Origin: Actinomycetota bacterium
GTDB lineage: Bacteria > Actinomycetota > Actinomycetes > S36-B12 > UBA10799
NCBI GenBank assembly: GCA_963169225.1
Contig: CAUJDH010000043.1
Span: forward strand, 1 to 39,505
Direction of reading: 5' to 3'
DNA length: 39,505 nucleotides
In this document: in pieces, positions 20,034-29,357 of the stretch
How the letters are laid out: each line of letters begins with the position of its first letter
Numbering within the stretch: position 1 is the stretch's first letter
The notes under the pieces: generated by a model
What the model was told of the DNA's origin: nothing
Seen by the model: only the letters and a program-made list of their open reading frames with translations
The model's database searches: none
Program-made: the position numbers and the translations under genes

Positions 20034-20226
20034 GGGAAGCTGGATCCTGACCTAGACCCACGGCAATGCCCAATAAATAGAGGGTGAGCGGTGCTGCTGG
20101 CCGGGATACATTGTGTGCGACTTCGCGAGTCACATCTAATAAGCCTTTGGCGTCACCCACTTCTTGAATACCCAGTTCGCTAGACAACTTGTTCAACCAG
20201 GCCGTCATCGGATCCTCATGAGTCAT
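19984..20226 (-). CDS. DUF6457-type small protein at the end of the nar operon
   Basis: The 80-aa product is a predicted small helical protein (M-T-A-W-L-N-K-L-S-S-E-L-G-I, then R-E-V-A-H-N-V-S-R-P-A-A-P-L-T and Y-L-L-G-I-A-V-G-L-G). The R-P-A-A-P-L-T-x-Y-L-L-G block resembles DUF6457, an actinobacterial domain found near or fused to MobA. It has a strong AAGGAGG ribosome binding site and begins 37 bp after narI on the same strand, so it is probably the last gene of narKGHJI. It overlaps mobA tail-to-tail by 50 bp. A helper role in MGD synthesis or delivery to NarG is inferred from context. Confidence 0.75.
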   Translation of the reverse strand: MTHEDPMTAWLNKLSSELGIQEVGDAKGLLDVTREVAHNVSRPAAPLTLYLLGIAVGLGQDPASLKTKVEALVEQHQVSQ

Positions 20227-20263
20227 GCCATGTCCTCCTTAGATTGGCCAGGATCGACCAACA

Positions 20264-21025
20264 CTAGCGCTTGCTCGTCTTTTGACCGGGAAGCTCGGAC
20301 TTCTCCCAACCACGAGGGGTCAAAGCTGCACCGGGCTCAGTCTCAGCGTCACGCGTTCTATAAACGATGTACGGACGCCAGAGGTAAAACACTGGCGCAC
20401 TGAACACATGCACCAATCGGGTATAAGGCCAGATTAAGAACAAAAACATAGCCGACAGAGCATGTAACTGGAATAGCAACGGAGCAGCAGCGATATCCGA
20501 GATCTGCGGATTGAAGTAGAAGATCGAGCGAAACCAGATCGACACTGACTCGCGGTAGTTATAACCGCCCTCGATCAGCTGCCAATAGACGGTGACCGAT
20601 AGTCCCAAGAAAATGACGACACCAAGAACAGCGAACATGAACTTATCGTTCGGTGTTGTCGCCAACCGGATAGCTGGTGTCTTGAGACGACGTACTGCGA
20701 GACCGACCAAGCCGATCAACATCACTAAGCCCGCCGCAAGCCCACCGATCAGGGCGAATGCGTGATAGACGTTCTCATGAATTCCAAGAGCTTCTGTCCA
20801 GGTCTGAGGAATAACGAGTCCGACAAAGTGCCCCACGATGACACCCAAAAGTCCGAAGTGGAACATCGGACTAGCCCAGCGCAAAGTGCGGCGTTCGTAC
20901 CATTCACTCGAACGCGCAGTCCAGCCAAATTTGTCGTGCTTCCAACGCCAAATATGACCGACGACGAAAGACGTAAGGCATATATAGGGGAACACCCCAA
21001 ACAAGAAAATATCGAGACCGCTCAT
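20264..21025 (-). CDS. narI: Respiratory nitrate reductase, gamma subunit (cytochrome b)
   Basis: NarI anchors NarGH to the membrane and oxidises quinol. The product is 253 aa with five hydrophobic helices. The four heme ligands sit where E. coli has them: His 56 and His 66 (M-F-H-F-G-L-L-G-V-I-V-G-H), His 188 (F-Q-L-H-A-L) and His 206 (R-L-V-H-V-F). So two b-type hemes are expected. It overlaps the end of narJ by 4 bp. Confidence 0.97.
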   Translation of the reverse strand: MSGLDIFLFGVFPYICLTSFVVGHIWRWKHDKFGWTARSSEWYERRTLRWASPMFHFGLLGVIVGHFVGLVIPQTWTEALGIHENVYHAFALIGGLAAGLVMLIGLVGLAVRRLKTPAIRLATTPNDKFMFAVLGVVIFLGLSVTVYWQLIEGGYNYRESVSIWFRSIFYFNPQISDIAAAPLLFQLHALSAMFLFLIWPYTRLVHVFSAPVFYLWRPYIVYRTRDAETEPGAALTPRGWEKSELPGQKTSKR

Positions 21026-21687
21026 GATCGTGCTCCTGCCACAGAGTCGTTGTTGTCATAAGGTTTCATGATCAACGGCAATGGATCGATACCTACGAGC
21101 TCAGTAGGCGGCCCACCCGCGATGAGCGCCTCGGCAGCCTTTCGCTGCACTGTCGTAATCTCGGGCATCGCATTGACTAGTGCTCGCACAACATAAACCT
21201 GCGGGGACTCAAAACGCTCCAGCGCTGAGATCAACACCTCCAGTCCCTGTCGATGTTCGTCAAGGAGTCCTTCTGCCGCAATAGCTGCATCACCACCATG
21301 TGCAGCCGCCTCCAACAACATGGGCAAGAAGTCGGGCAGTTCCCCCGAATCCATATCAAAACCGAGGATCTTATAAGTCTCTTGGAAGCGCCATAACGCT
21401 GCACCGCGTCGTCTAGTGTCACCATTGAGGTAGTAGCTCAAATACAGGCATGCACGTCGACGCACATCGAAAGTCCGCACATACTCAGCTTGCAAATCAA
21501 GCAATTCCCGACCTTCGGTTGCTGCAAAGAACTTGGCGAACTCACTCGATAGCTCCGGAGGTAGCTGGTTACTAGCCTCAACCAATTGGTCACGCTCAGC
21601 CTCAAACTGCTCGTCCGGGTATGCAAGCAGCCTGGAGCACAGAACGTTCAGCAACGCTCGCTTCTCTGCTGACAGGGCGGCCGTCAT
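21022..21687 (-). CDS. narJ: Nitrate reductase assembly chaperone NarJ
   Basis: NarJ is a cytoplasmic redox-enzyme maturation chaperone that holds NarG until Mo-bisMGD and FeS insertion are done. The 221-aa product has the helical TorD/NarJ fold, with L-L-A-Y-P-D-E near the start, Y-V-R-T-F-D-V-R-R-R-A-C-L-Y-L-S-Y-Y-L-N and D-F-L-P-M-L-L-E, typical of actinobacterial NarJ. It overlaps narH and narI by 4 bp each. Confidence 0.95.
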   Translation of the reverse strand: MTAALSAEKRALLNVLCSRLLAYPDEQFEAERDQLVEASNQLPPELSSEFAKFFAATEGRELLDLQAEYVRTFDVRRRACLYLSYYLNGDTRRRGAALWRFQETYKILGFDMDSGELPDFLPMLLEAAAHGGDAAIAAEGLLDEHRQGLEVLISALERFESPQVYVVRALVNAMPEITTVQRKAAEALIAGGPPTELVGIDPLPLIMKPYDNNDSVAGARS

Positions 21688-23255
21688 TGCTTGTAGTCCA
21701 AGTCTTCGTAGGACTCAGCTTCGAGCCGCTGCTTGGTGAGGTGGAAACTCTCGATAGTCACGGGGATCGGTGCGTCCCCCTGCACTCCTCGGTCACCTGG
21801 CTCCGAATCGAAACTGACCGAACAGCCAGGTAGTTCGTCCAATAGCGAGTTCGCCGCAGCTTCATAAGCCGGTGGGATCACATAGCGGTCCTCGTATTTG
21901 GCGATGGCCAGCAATCTGTGCATCGATTCGATCTCTGCCACCGTCATGTCGACGGCTTCTGCGATGGACTCATCTACCGGCTGACCCAAATTGACGTTGC
22001 GCATATGAGCACGCATCGCGGCCAGCTTGCGTAATACATCGTTTACCGGCTCAACATCACCAGCAGTAAACAGCTCGGCCAAATATTCGATCGGGATGCG
22101 CATGGCTTCAATAGCGCCAAACAGGTTGCCAATATCCTCACCATCATGGCCGGTTTCAGTCAGCGCATCGACCACTGGAGAAAGCGGCGGGATGTACCAG
22201 ACCATCGGCATGGTTCGGTACTCCGGATGCAATGGCAGTGCCACGTTGTATTTGCAAGCCAACTCGTATACCGGTGAATTTTTGGCGGCCTCCAACCAAT
22301 CAGGAGCTATGCCATCGGCCAGTGCCTGACGTTGCACTTCAGGGTCGTGTGGATCCAGCAAGATCGACTTCTGCGCATTCATCAGATCGTGTTCGTTCTC
22401 GACAGTCGCAGCCTCAGCGACACGGTCCGCGTCGTAGAGAAACAAGCCCAAGTAGCGCAGGCGACCCACACAAGTCTCGGAACACACTGTGGGCTGACCG
22501 ACCTCAAGACGTGGATAACACATGGTGCACTTCTCGGCTTTGCCCGTCGTGTGGTTGAAGTAGACCTTCTTGTAGGGACAGCCGGACACACACATGCGCC
22601 AACCTCGGCATTGGTCTTGGTCAACTAAAACGATGCCGTCTTCAGCCCGCTTGTACATGGCACCTGAAGGACATGAAGCAACACAAGCCGGGTTAAGGCA
22701 GTGTTCGCAGATTCGCGGCAAGTAGAACATGAACGATTCTTCGAACTCGAACTTGACCTTGTCGCCGATCTTCTGCACGATCGGATCCTCGTGACCGGTC
22801 TCAGTCGTACCACCAAGGTCATCGTCCCAGTTGGCGGACCATTGAATTGACATGTCCTTACCGGTCACCAACGACTTGGGCCTGGCAACCGGGAAATCAT
22901 CCGAACCAGCCGGCGCACTCACCAAGCTGTCGTAGTCGTAGGTCCAAGGTTCGTAGTAATCCTCCATGTCCGGAAGATTGGGATTCGCGAAGATCGATAG
23001 TAACTTCTTGGCGCGCCCACCTGCCTTGAGACGCAGCCGTCCACGGCGGTCCAGCTTCCAACCGCCCTTCCACTTCTCTTGATCTTCATAGCGACGAGGG
23101 AAACCCAGACCCGGCCTGGTCTCTACGTTGTTGAACCACACATACTCAACACCGGTTCGGTTGGTCCAAGTTTGCTTACACGTCACCGAACATGTGTGAC
23201 ACCCGATGCATTTGTCGAGGTTCATCACCATGCCCATTTGTGCCATGACTCTCAT
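21684..23255 (-). CDS. narH: Respiratory nitrate reductase, beta subunit
   Basis: NarH passes electrons from NarI hemes to NarG through four FeS clusters. The product is 523 aa. The first cluster motif is C16-x2-C19-x2-C22-x3-C26 (K-C-I-G-C-H-T-C-S-V-T-C), spaced as in E. coli NarH. C-E-H-C...C...C-P and a third group, C-R-G-W-R-M-C-V-S-G-C-P, follow. In that third group Trp replaces one Cys, the normal NarH arrangement for a 3Fe-4S cluster. It starts at ATG 23255, sharing one base with the narG stop (TAATG). Confidence 0.97.
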   Translation of the reverse strand: MRVMAQMGMVMNLDKCIGCHTCSVTCKQTWTNRTGVEYVWFNNVETRPGLGFPRRYEDQEKWKGGWKLDRRGRLRLKAGGRAKKLLSIFANPNLPDMEDYYEPWTYDYDSLVSAPAGSDDFPVARPKSLVTGKDMSIQWSANWDDDLGGTTETGHEDPIVQKIGDKVKFEFEESFMFYLPRICEHCLNPACVASCPSGAMYKRAEDGIVLVDQDQCRGWRMCVSGCPYKKVYFNHTTGKAEKCTMCYPRLEVGQPTVCSETCVGRLRYLGLFLYDADRVAEAATVENEHDLMNAQKSILLDPHDPEVQRQALADGIAPDWLEAAKNSPVYELACKYNVALPLHPEYRTMPMVWYIPPLSPVVDALTETGHDGEDIGNLFGAIEAMRIPIEYLAELFTAGDVEPVNDVLRKLAAMRAHMRNVNLGQPVDESIAEAVDMTVAEIESMHRLLAIAKYEDRYVIPPAYEAAANSLLDELPGCSVSFDSEPGDRGVQGDAPIPVTIESFHLTKQRLEAESYEDLDYKQ

Positions 23256-26200
23256 TAGAATTCAACCTCCTGCGAACGACGGCGAATAACTGTGATCTCG
23301 TCCCGTTGGTTACCCGTCGGACCGATGTAGTTGAACGCATAGGACAGCTGCGCGTAGCCACCGATGAAGTGCGAAGGCTTCATCAAGACTCGAGTCAACG
23401 AATTGTGAATGCCACCGCGCTTGCCACTCTTCTCAGCCTTAGGAACGTTGATCAAGCGATCCTTCGCGTGATACATGTACACGGTTCCCTCAGGCATACG
23501 GTGCGAGACGATTGCACGCGCAACCACTACACCGTTGCGGTTGCTTGACTCGATCCAATCGTTGTCTTTGATACCTGCCTTGGCGGCGTCTTCTTTGGAC
23601 ATCCAAATCTCAGGGCCACCGCGACTAAGCGCAAGCATGAACAAGTTGTCCTGATACTCAGAGTGGATCGACCACTTTGAGTGTGGTGTCAGGTAGCGCA
23701 CGGTCACCTCGACGTTGTCACTCTCGCCTGTTCCTGGGGAACCGAAGATGCGACGCATCTGCAGTGGCGGACGGTAGGCCGGCAAGTTCTCACCGAGCTC
23801 GGCCATCCAATCATGATCGAGAAAGTAGTGCTGGCGACCGGTCAGAGTGTGCCAAGGCTTGAGCCGCTCGACGTTAATGGTGAACGGTGAGTACCGCCTG
23901 CCACCGTGTTCACTGCCAGACCATTCGTGCGAGGTGATCACCGGTTGCGGCCTGGACTGAGTATCAGCAAACCGAATCTGCTTGCCCTCATGATCTCGCG
24001 CCAAATCAGCGAGCTCGTGACCTGTGCGCTTCTCCAGGAACTCGAATCCCTCGACCGCCACGCGCCCGTTCGTCGTACCGGACAGCGCCAAGATCGTCTC
24101 GCAGGCTTGTTCGGCAGTCATCAGGAGTGGGCGGCCGTCAGCCACACCGCCTTGAACTGTGCCGTTGATGTCCTTGAGTCGTTCGACCTCTTGAACCGGT
24201 TTGACCGTGATGCCCTTAACTTGCGTACCGAGCTTCTCAACGTTGGGACCGAGTGCCGTGAGCTTGGCCGCGACTGCTCCATAGTCACGCTCAACAACCA
24301 CCATGTTCGGCATAGTGACGCCTGGCTTCGGCTCACACTCGCCTTCCTTCCAGTCCAGTGCAACCCCGCCAGGCTGAGCTGTTTCGCCAGGAGTGTCATG
24401 CTGCAGTGGTACAGCAACCAGATCTTTACGCACTCCAAGGTGATGCTTGGCGTGACGACTAAACACCTTGGCCAGTTCGACAAAAGTGTCGTAGTCAGAC
24501 TTGGTCTCCCACGGCGGCTTGATAGCCGGGGTGAAAGCATGAATAAACGGGTGCATATCCGTCGTTGATAGGTCTTCCTTCTCGTACCAAGTAGCTGCCG
24601 GCAGCAGCACATCCGAGAAGATTCCCGTCGAGGTCATCCGGAAGTCAAGCGAAACCAATAAGTCCAGCTTGCCGATCGGTGCATCGTCGCGCCATTTGAT
24701 CGTCTTAGAGCGAAGCTCTGGAGGAGTCTCGTCGGCGGCCAATTGATTGTTGGTCCCCAGCAGATGCTTGAGGAAGTACTCGTTGCCCTTGCTGGAAGAT
24801 CCGAGCAGATTCGCGCGCCAAACGGTCAATACTCGTGGCCAGTTCTCTTCTGCATCTGGATCGTCGATAGCAAACTCAAGCTCGCCACTCTTGAGTTGAT
24901 CAACGACATATGCTGGCACTTCTTGACCGGCGGCTTCCGCTTGATCACAAATATCTAACGGGTTCCGGTTGAATTGCGGGTAGCTCGGTGTCCATCCCAT
25001 GCGCACGGCCTTTGCCAAGCAATCACCAATGGACATGTCCTTGAACAAACCCTGCCCAAGTGGACTGGCAAGCTCGTCAGCTGACAGATTGTCGTAACGG
25101 AACTGGTCAGTATGCGTGTACCAGTAGGAGGTTCCCGCCATTTGGCGTGGTGGCCTCGCCCAGTCGGCGGCACCAGCTAGCTGGCCCCAACCGGTTACCG
25201 GACGACACTTTTCTTGACCCACGTAGTGCGCCCAACCACCACCGTTGACACCTTGGCATCCAGTCAAGGTGACGAGCGCGATGATCGCTCGGTAAGTCTC
25301 ATCCGAGTGGAACCAGTGGTTGGTACCGGCTCCCAAAGTGATCATGGATCGCCCACCGGACTTCTCGGCATTGTCGGCAAACTCACGGGCTACTTTGATG
25401 ATCGACTTGGCCGGGACAGAAGTGATTTCCTCTTGCCAAGCTGGTGTATATGGCTGACTAACATCCTCGTACGACTCGGGCCAATCACCGGGCAGACCGT
25501 CGCGTTTGACGCCATAAGTTGCGAGTAAAAGGTCGTACACGGTGGTGACCAGTTTGCCCGCGACCTCGGTGACAGGGACACCGCGTCGCATAGTGCTGCC
25601 ACCCTCGTTCTCACCGTCATTGATATCGAAACGAGGCATGTTGATCAATGCTGTGGCGTCACCTTTGATCCCCAATTGCGGATCGATTTCACCCAAATCG
25701 AGGTTCCATTTGCCAACTCCGCTGTCAGTGAAGCGGAAGCCCAGCGAACCGTTAGGAACCGCAGGTTGGCCAGTCGTTTCATCCAAGACAACGGTCTTGA
25801 ATTTGGAGCCTTCGGAGTCATCGCCGAGGTCGGCGGCAGTGACGAACTTGTCCGGAACAAACATCCCCGGTTCAGTCTCGCGCAATGTAACGAGGTTTGG
25901 TAAATCCGAGTACTGCTTCGAGTATTCGACAAAACGAGGAACCTGACGGTCGAGGTAGAACTCCTTGAGAATCACATGACCCATCGCCATTGCCATAGCG
26001 CCGTCGGTACCAGGTGCTGCTGGTAACCACGTGTCAGCGAACTTGGTGTTGTCGGCATAGTCCGGGCTGACAACGACAATCTTGGAACCGTTATAACGTG
26101 ACTCTGTCATGAAGTGCGCGTCAGGCGTACGTGTCATGGGGATGTTCGACCCCCACATGATCATGTAGCTCGAGTTCCACCAGTCAGCGCTCTCGGGAAC

Positions 26201-26959
26201 ATCCGTCTGGTCGCCCCAGATCTGCGGCGAAGCTACGGGGAGATCGGCGTACCAGTCATAGAACGAGATCATGGAGCCGCCGAGCAGACTCGTGTACCGC
26301 GCTCCAATGGCATGCGAAGCAATAGACATTGCCGGGATAGGAGAAAAACCACCGATACGATCCGGGCCGTATTTTTTGATGGCGTTAACCTGTGCGGCCG
26401 CCACGATTTCAAGTGACTCTTCCCACGAAGTTCGTACTAGACCACCGAGACCACGGACGGATTGGTAGTGCCGACGCTTCTGTGGGTCCTCAGAGATCTC
26501 AGCAAATGCGAGTACTGGGTCACCCAACCTTGCTTTGGCCTCGCGGTACATAGCAAGGAGCTCACTACGGGCGTAGGGGTACCGCACTCGAGTCGGCGAG
26601 TAGGTGTACCAACTGAATGAAGCACCACGTGGACATCCACGTGGTTCGTATTCGGGCGAATCCGGACCGACAGACGGGTAGTCAGTCTCTTGGGTCTCCC
26701 AGGTGATGATTCCATCTTTGACATACACCTTCCAAGAACACGAACCCGTACAGTTCACGCCGTGGGTGGAGCGCACTACTTTGTCGTGACTCCAACGCTC
26801 ACGATAGAAGTTGTCGGCCTGTCGCCCACCATGTTTGTAGATATAACGGGTGTCGCCACTCACCTCTTGACGACTAACAAACTTGCGAGTCTTGAGCAAC
26901 GCCTCGGTGAGGCTACCGTCTACCTCGCCTGTTCCGCGATCTGCAGTGGTTTGGCTCAT
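23255..26959 (-). CDS. narG: Respiratory nitrate reductase, alpha (molybdenum) subunit
   Basis: NarG reduces nitrate to nitrite at a Mo-bisMGD centre. The product is 1234 aa, the family size. The FS0 cluster ligands His 66, Cys 70 and Cys 74 are visible (T-H-G-V-N-C-T-G-S-C), and S-F-Y-D-W-Y-A-D-L-P contains the Asp that coordinates molybdenum. There is no twin-arginine signal at the N-terminus, so the active site faces the cytoplasm. It overlaps narK by 4 bp and narH by 1 bp. Confidence 0.98.
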   Translation of the reverse strand: MSQTTADRGTGEVDGSLTEALLKTRKFVSRQEVSGDTRYIYKHGGRQADNFYRERWSHDKVVRSTHGVNCTGSCSWKVYVKDGIITWETQETDYPSVGPDSPEYEPRGCPRGASFSWYTYSPTRVRYPYARSELLAMYREAKARLGDPVLAFAEISEDPQKRRHYQSVRGLGGLVRTSWEESLEIVAAAQVNAIKKYGPDRIGGFSPIPAMSIASHAIGARYTSLLGGSMISFYDWYADLPVASPQIWGDQTDVPESADWWNSSYMIMWGSNIPMTRTPDAHFMTESRYNGSKIVVVSPDYADNTKFADTWLPAAPGTDGAMAMAMGHVILKEFYLDRQVPRFVEYSKQYSDLPNLVTLRETEPGMFVPDKFVTAADLGDDSEGSKFKTVVLDETTGQPAVPNGSLGFRFTDSGVGKWNLDLGEIDPQLGIKGDATALINMPRFDINDGENEGGSTMRRGVPVTEVAGKLVTTVYDLLLATYGVKRDGLPGDWPESYEDVSQPYTPAWQEEITSVPAKSIIKVAREFADNAEKSGGRSMITLGAGTNHWFHSDETYRAIIALVTLTGCQGVNGGGWAHYVGQEKCRPVTGWGQLAGAADWARPPRQMAGTSYWYTHTDQFRYDNLSADELASPLGQGLFKDMSIGDCLAKAVRMGWTPSYPQFNRNPLDICDQAEAAGQEVPAYVVDQLKSGELEFAIDDPDAEENWPRVLTVWRANLLGSSSKGNEYFLKHLLGTNNQLAADETPPELRSKTIKWRDDAPIGKLDLLVSLDFRMTSTGIFSDVLLPAATWYEKEDLSTTDMHPFIHAFTPAIKPPWETKSDYDTFVELAKVFSRHAKHHLGVRKDLVAVPLQHDTPGETAQPGGVALDWKEGECEPKPGVTMPNMVVVERDYGAVAAKLTALGPNVEKLGTQVKGITVKPVQEVERLKDINGTVQGGVADGRPLLMTAEQACETILALSGTTNGRVAVEGFEFLEKRTGHELADLARDHEGKQIRFADTQSRPQPVITSHEWSGSEHGGRRYSPFTINVERLKPWHTLTGRQHYFLDHDWMAELGENLPAYRPPLQMRRIFGSPGTGESDNVEVTVRYLTPHSKWSIHSEYQDNLFMLALSRGGPEIWMSKEDAAKAGIKDNDWIESSNRNGVVVARAIVSHRMPEGTVYMYHAKDRLINVPKAEKSGKRGGIHNSLTRVLMKPSHFIGGYAQLSYAFNYIGPTGNQRDEITVIRRRSQEVEF

Positions 26960-28191
26960 GCTTTCACCGCCTCCCCGGTTGTAGCTACGTACACGGATCG
27001 AATCTTGGTCAGAAGGAACAGCAACACAAGACCTGCCACTATGGCCAACAAAACAAAACCGATCGAATAGCTACCGGTTGCACCGTAGATCGCGCCCATC
27101 AGCAACGGTGGCACGAATCCACCTAGGCCGCCGGCTGCACCAACCACACCAGTTACCGAACCCACCATCTCGGCAGGGGCAACTTTGGCAACGAGCGCGA
27201 AGGTAGCTCCAGATCCGGCGCCAAGTGCAGCTGCCATCACCAAGAAGCAGATAGTCGACAGTGGCATAAGCGGAGGAATGGTGGCTTGACCGAGAGCGCC
27301 TGCAACCACCGCGATAAGACAGGCAGTAAGCACCACGATAGGACCGAGCTTGTCAGATAGGAATCCGCCGACAGGTCTCATGATCACCGCGAGGATGACG
27401 AACCCGGCCATACGGTTTGCCGCATCTGCAGCGGTCAAAGAGTAGTCCGTCTGCAAATAAGTCGGAAGGTAAACCGAAAAGGCCACATAACCACCGAACA
27501 AAGTTGCGTACAGCGCGCAGGCTTGCCAAGTGGTGCCGAGCTTAACTGTTTTGCCAAGCCTTTCGCCCAGTGTCGAGGTTGGGGCGACTCGACCCGGAGC
27601 ATCACGCAGCAGCAGCCATGCGACTACAGCATAAATAGCTAATGCGATGGCACAGATGATGAATGGGAAAGCGCTGCCACCTGCCTTCACTAGATGGACG
27701 GTCGTCAACGCTGAGATTGCGGTACCGCCCATACCCACACCGAAGATGCCGATCGCCGTGCCACGCTTTTCCGGCGGATACCAGTTGTTGACGTAGGGAA
27801 CACCGACTGCGAAAACGGTGCCACCGATGCCCAAGAAAAAGCCACCTATGATCAAAGATGCGTAGGAGTCTTGACCAAGAAACCCGAGGAACAAAACGGG
27901 GATTATGGTGAGCACGGAGACCACCGGGAACATAATTCGGCCACCGTACTTGTCGGTGAGTGCACCGACCGGAATACGCCCTAGCGAACCGACGATCACT
28001 GGCACTGCTACGAAGGCCGATACCTGGAACGCGGAGAGACTAAGCTTCTCGGCAAATTGAGAACCCAGTGGACTCAAAAGCGCCCAGGCCCAGAAGTTGA
28101 CCGCAAAACCAATGGTGGCCAAAGTCAACATCAGGGCAGGACTGCCACCTTTAGCGCTCTTCTGCTCTGTCACTGAATTCGCTGAAGCCAT
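26956..28191 (-). CDS. narK: Nitrate/nitrite transporter, NarK family (MFS)
   Basis: NarK imports nitrate and/or exports nitrite. The 411-aa product has about 12 membrane segments, the MFS loop motif G-A-L-T-D-K-Y-G-G-R after TM2 and the glycine-rich nitrate-signature segments (G-I-F-G-V-G-M-G-G-T-A and G-A-G-S-G-A-T-F-A-L-V). GGAGAGG precedes the ATG. It is the first gene of narKGHJI. With a cytoplasmic NarG and no nitrite reductase nearby, a nitrate/nitrite exchange role is likely but not proven. Confidence 0.95.
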   Translation of the reverse strand: MASANSVTEQKSAKGGSPALMLTLATIGFAVNFWAWALLSPLGSQFAEKLSLSAFQVSAFVAVPVIVGSLGRIPVGALTDKYGGRIMFPVVSVLTIIPVLFLGFLGQDSYASLIIGGFFLGIGGTVFAVGVPYVNNWYPPEKRGTAIGIFGVGMGGTAISALTTVHLVKAGGSAFPFIICAIALAIYAVVAWLLLRDAPGRVAPTSTLGERLGKTVKLGTTWQACALYATLFGGYVAFSVYLPTYLQTDYSLTAADAANRMAGFVILAVIMRPVGGFLSDKLGPIVVLTACLIAVVAGALGQATIPPLMPLSTICFLVMAAALGAGSGATFALVAKVAPAEMVGSVTGVVGAAGGLGGFVPPLLMGAIYGATGSYSIGFVLLAIVAGLVLLFLLTKIRSVYVATTGEAVKA

Positions 28192-28213
28192 CTCTGACTA
28201 CCTCTCCGTGGGT

Positions 28214-28236
28214 GGATGCTATTTGGGCGTGCATCC
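28214..28236 (-). promoter_or_regulatory. Inverted repeat in the narK leader
   Basis: GGATGC and GCATCC are perfect 6-bp arms around an 11-nt loop, lying 23 nt upstream of the narK start. It may form a small hairpin in the narK 5' untranslated region or be part of an operator. Nothing else supports either role. Confidence 0.35.
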
Positions 28237-28240
28237 GATC

Positions 28241-28255
28241 ACAGCTTCTAGCTGT
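28241..28255. promoter_or_regulatory. 15-bp palindrome between narK and moaA (candidate operator)
   Basis: ACAGCT-TCT-AGCTGT is a perfect palindrome with a 3-bp centre in the 154-bp divergent spacer between narK (-) and moaA (+). It is placed to affect both operons. It does not match the FNR consensus (TTGAT-N4-ATCAA). The regulator is unknown; control by oxygen, nitrate or nitrogen is plausible from the neighbours. Confidence 0.5.
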
Positions 28256-28345
28256 AACCTAGTCGATTGCTATTCTGTTTTAGTACTGACATGTCCGTAA
28301 TAAACAAACCCTATCCTCTCAATCAATCAGGCGGGCGGTGAGACC

Positions 28346-29350
28346 ATGTCAATAGAAAGAAAACAGCTCGCTGACCACTACGGACGAGTAGCCACTGACC
28401 TACGTGTATCGGTCACGGACCGCTGCAATTTGCGCTGCACGTACTGCATGCCTGAGCAAGGACTCGACTGGCTGGCAAAAGATTCGATCCTGACCGATGA
28501 AGAGATCGTGCGCTTGATCGCTATCGGCGTTCGAGACCTTGGAGTTACGGATGTTCGTTTTACCGGAGGCGAACCTCTGATCCGCCCGAGCATCGTGAAG
28601 CTCGTAGAACAGGTGGCACAGCTCCCACAAGCCCCTCGGGTGGCTATGACGACCAACGGGATTGGCCTTGAGCTGGTGGCCCCAAGCCTGGCAGAAGCTG
28701 GCCTAAATCGCATCAATGTTTCACTAGACACGCTACGGGCTGACCGGTTCTCGGCACTCACCAAACGAGACCGACTCGCGGATGTACTCGCTGGCCTGGA
28801 GGCTGCTAAACAAGCGGGACTCAACCCCGTCAAAATCAACAGTGTGCTCATGCGCGGCATCAACGAAGATGAAGCTCCAGATTTGCTCCGGTTCGCGATC
28901 GCTAATGATTATCAATTGCGGTTTATCGAACAGATGCCGCTGGATCCGATGCATCAATGGTCGCGCGAAAATATGGTGCCTGCCGACGAGATTCTTGATT
29001 CACTTCGCCAACATTTTGCGCTAACTCCAGCCGATGATGAGCGAGGAGCAGCTCCGGCGGAACTCTGGAATGTCGATGGCTCCAATCACTCAGTTGGAGT
29101 AATCGCGTCGGTCACCCAACCGTTCTGTGGGGCATGCGACAGAACACGTATTACCGCAGACGGCATGGTTCGCAACTGTCTGTTTGCCAGACGCGAAGGA
29201 GATCTCAAGACCCTCATGCGCGCAGGTGCGACTGACGACCAGATCGCTGAGGCTTGGCTCAACGAGATGAGCGCGAAGGCGCCTAGCCACGGAATCGATC
29301 AGCCAAATTTCTTACAGCCGCAACGACCGATGTCAGCTATCGGCGGCTAG
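28346..29350 (+). CDS. moaA: GTP 3',8-cyclase MoaA
   Basis: MoaA is the radical-SAM enzyme that starts molybdopterin synthesis from GTP. The product is 334 aa. The SAM cluster motif is C27-x3-C31-x2-C34 (D-R-C-N-L-R-C-T-Y-C), followed by F-T-G-G-E-P-L-I-R. The second cluster is in the C-terminal third (F-C-G-A-C-D-R-T-R and a later N-C-L-F). It ends in the conserved G-G needed for activity. GGTGAG lies before ATG 28346. moaD follows after 7 bp. Confidence 0.97.
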   Translation: MSIERKQLADHYGRVATDLRVSVTDRCNLRCTYCMPEQGLDWLAKDSILTDEEIVRLIAIGVRDLGVTDVRFTGGEPLIRPSIVKLVEQVAQLPQAPRVAMTTNGIGLELVAPSLAEAGLNRINVSLDTLRADRFSALTKRDRLADVLAGLEAAKQAGLNPVKINSVLMRGINEDEAPDLLRFAIANDYQLRFIEQMPLDPMHQWSRENMVPADEILDSLRQHFALTPADDERGAAPAELWNVDGSNHSVGVIASVTQPFCGACDRTRITADGMVRNCLFARREGDLKTLMRAGATDDQIAEAWLNEMSAKAPSHGIDQPNFLQPQRPMSAIGG

Positions 29351-29357
29351 GTATTTT

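Noticed and set aside
23255-28191. Idea that NarG is exported (archaeal-type pNar facing outside)
   Set aside because: The NarG N-terminus has no twin-arginine signal, and NarK in the same operon fits a cytoplasmic active site.
28192-28345. FNR or GlnR binding site in the narK/moaA spacer
   Set aside because: No TTGAT-N4-ATCAA is present, and the GTTAC-containing segment lacks the second half-site at the right spacing; only a generic palindrome is reported.
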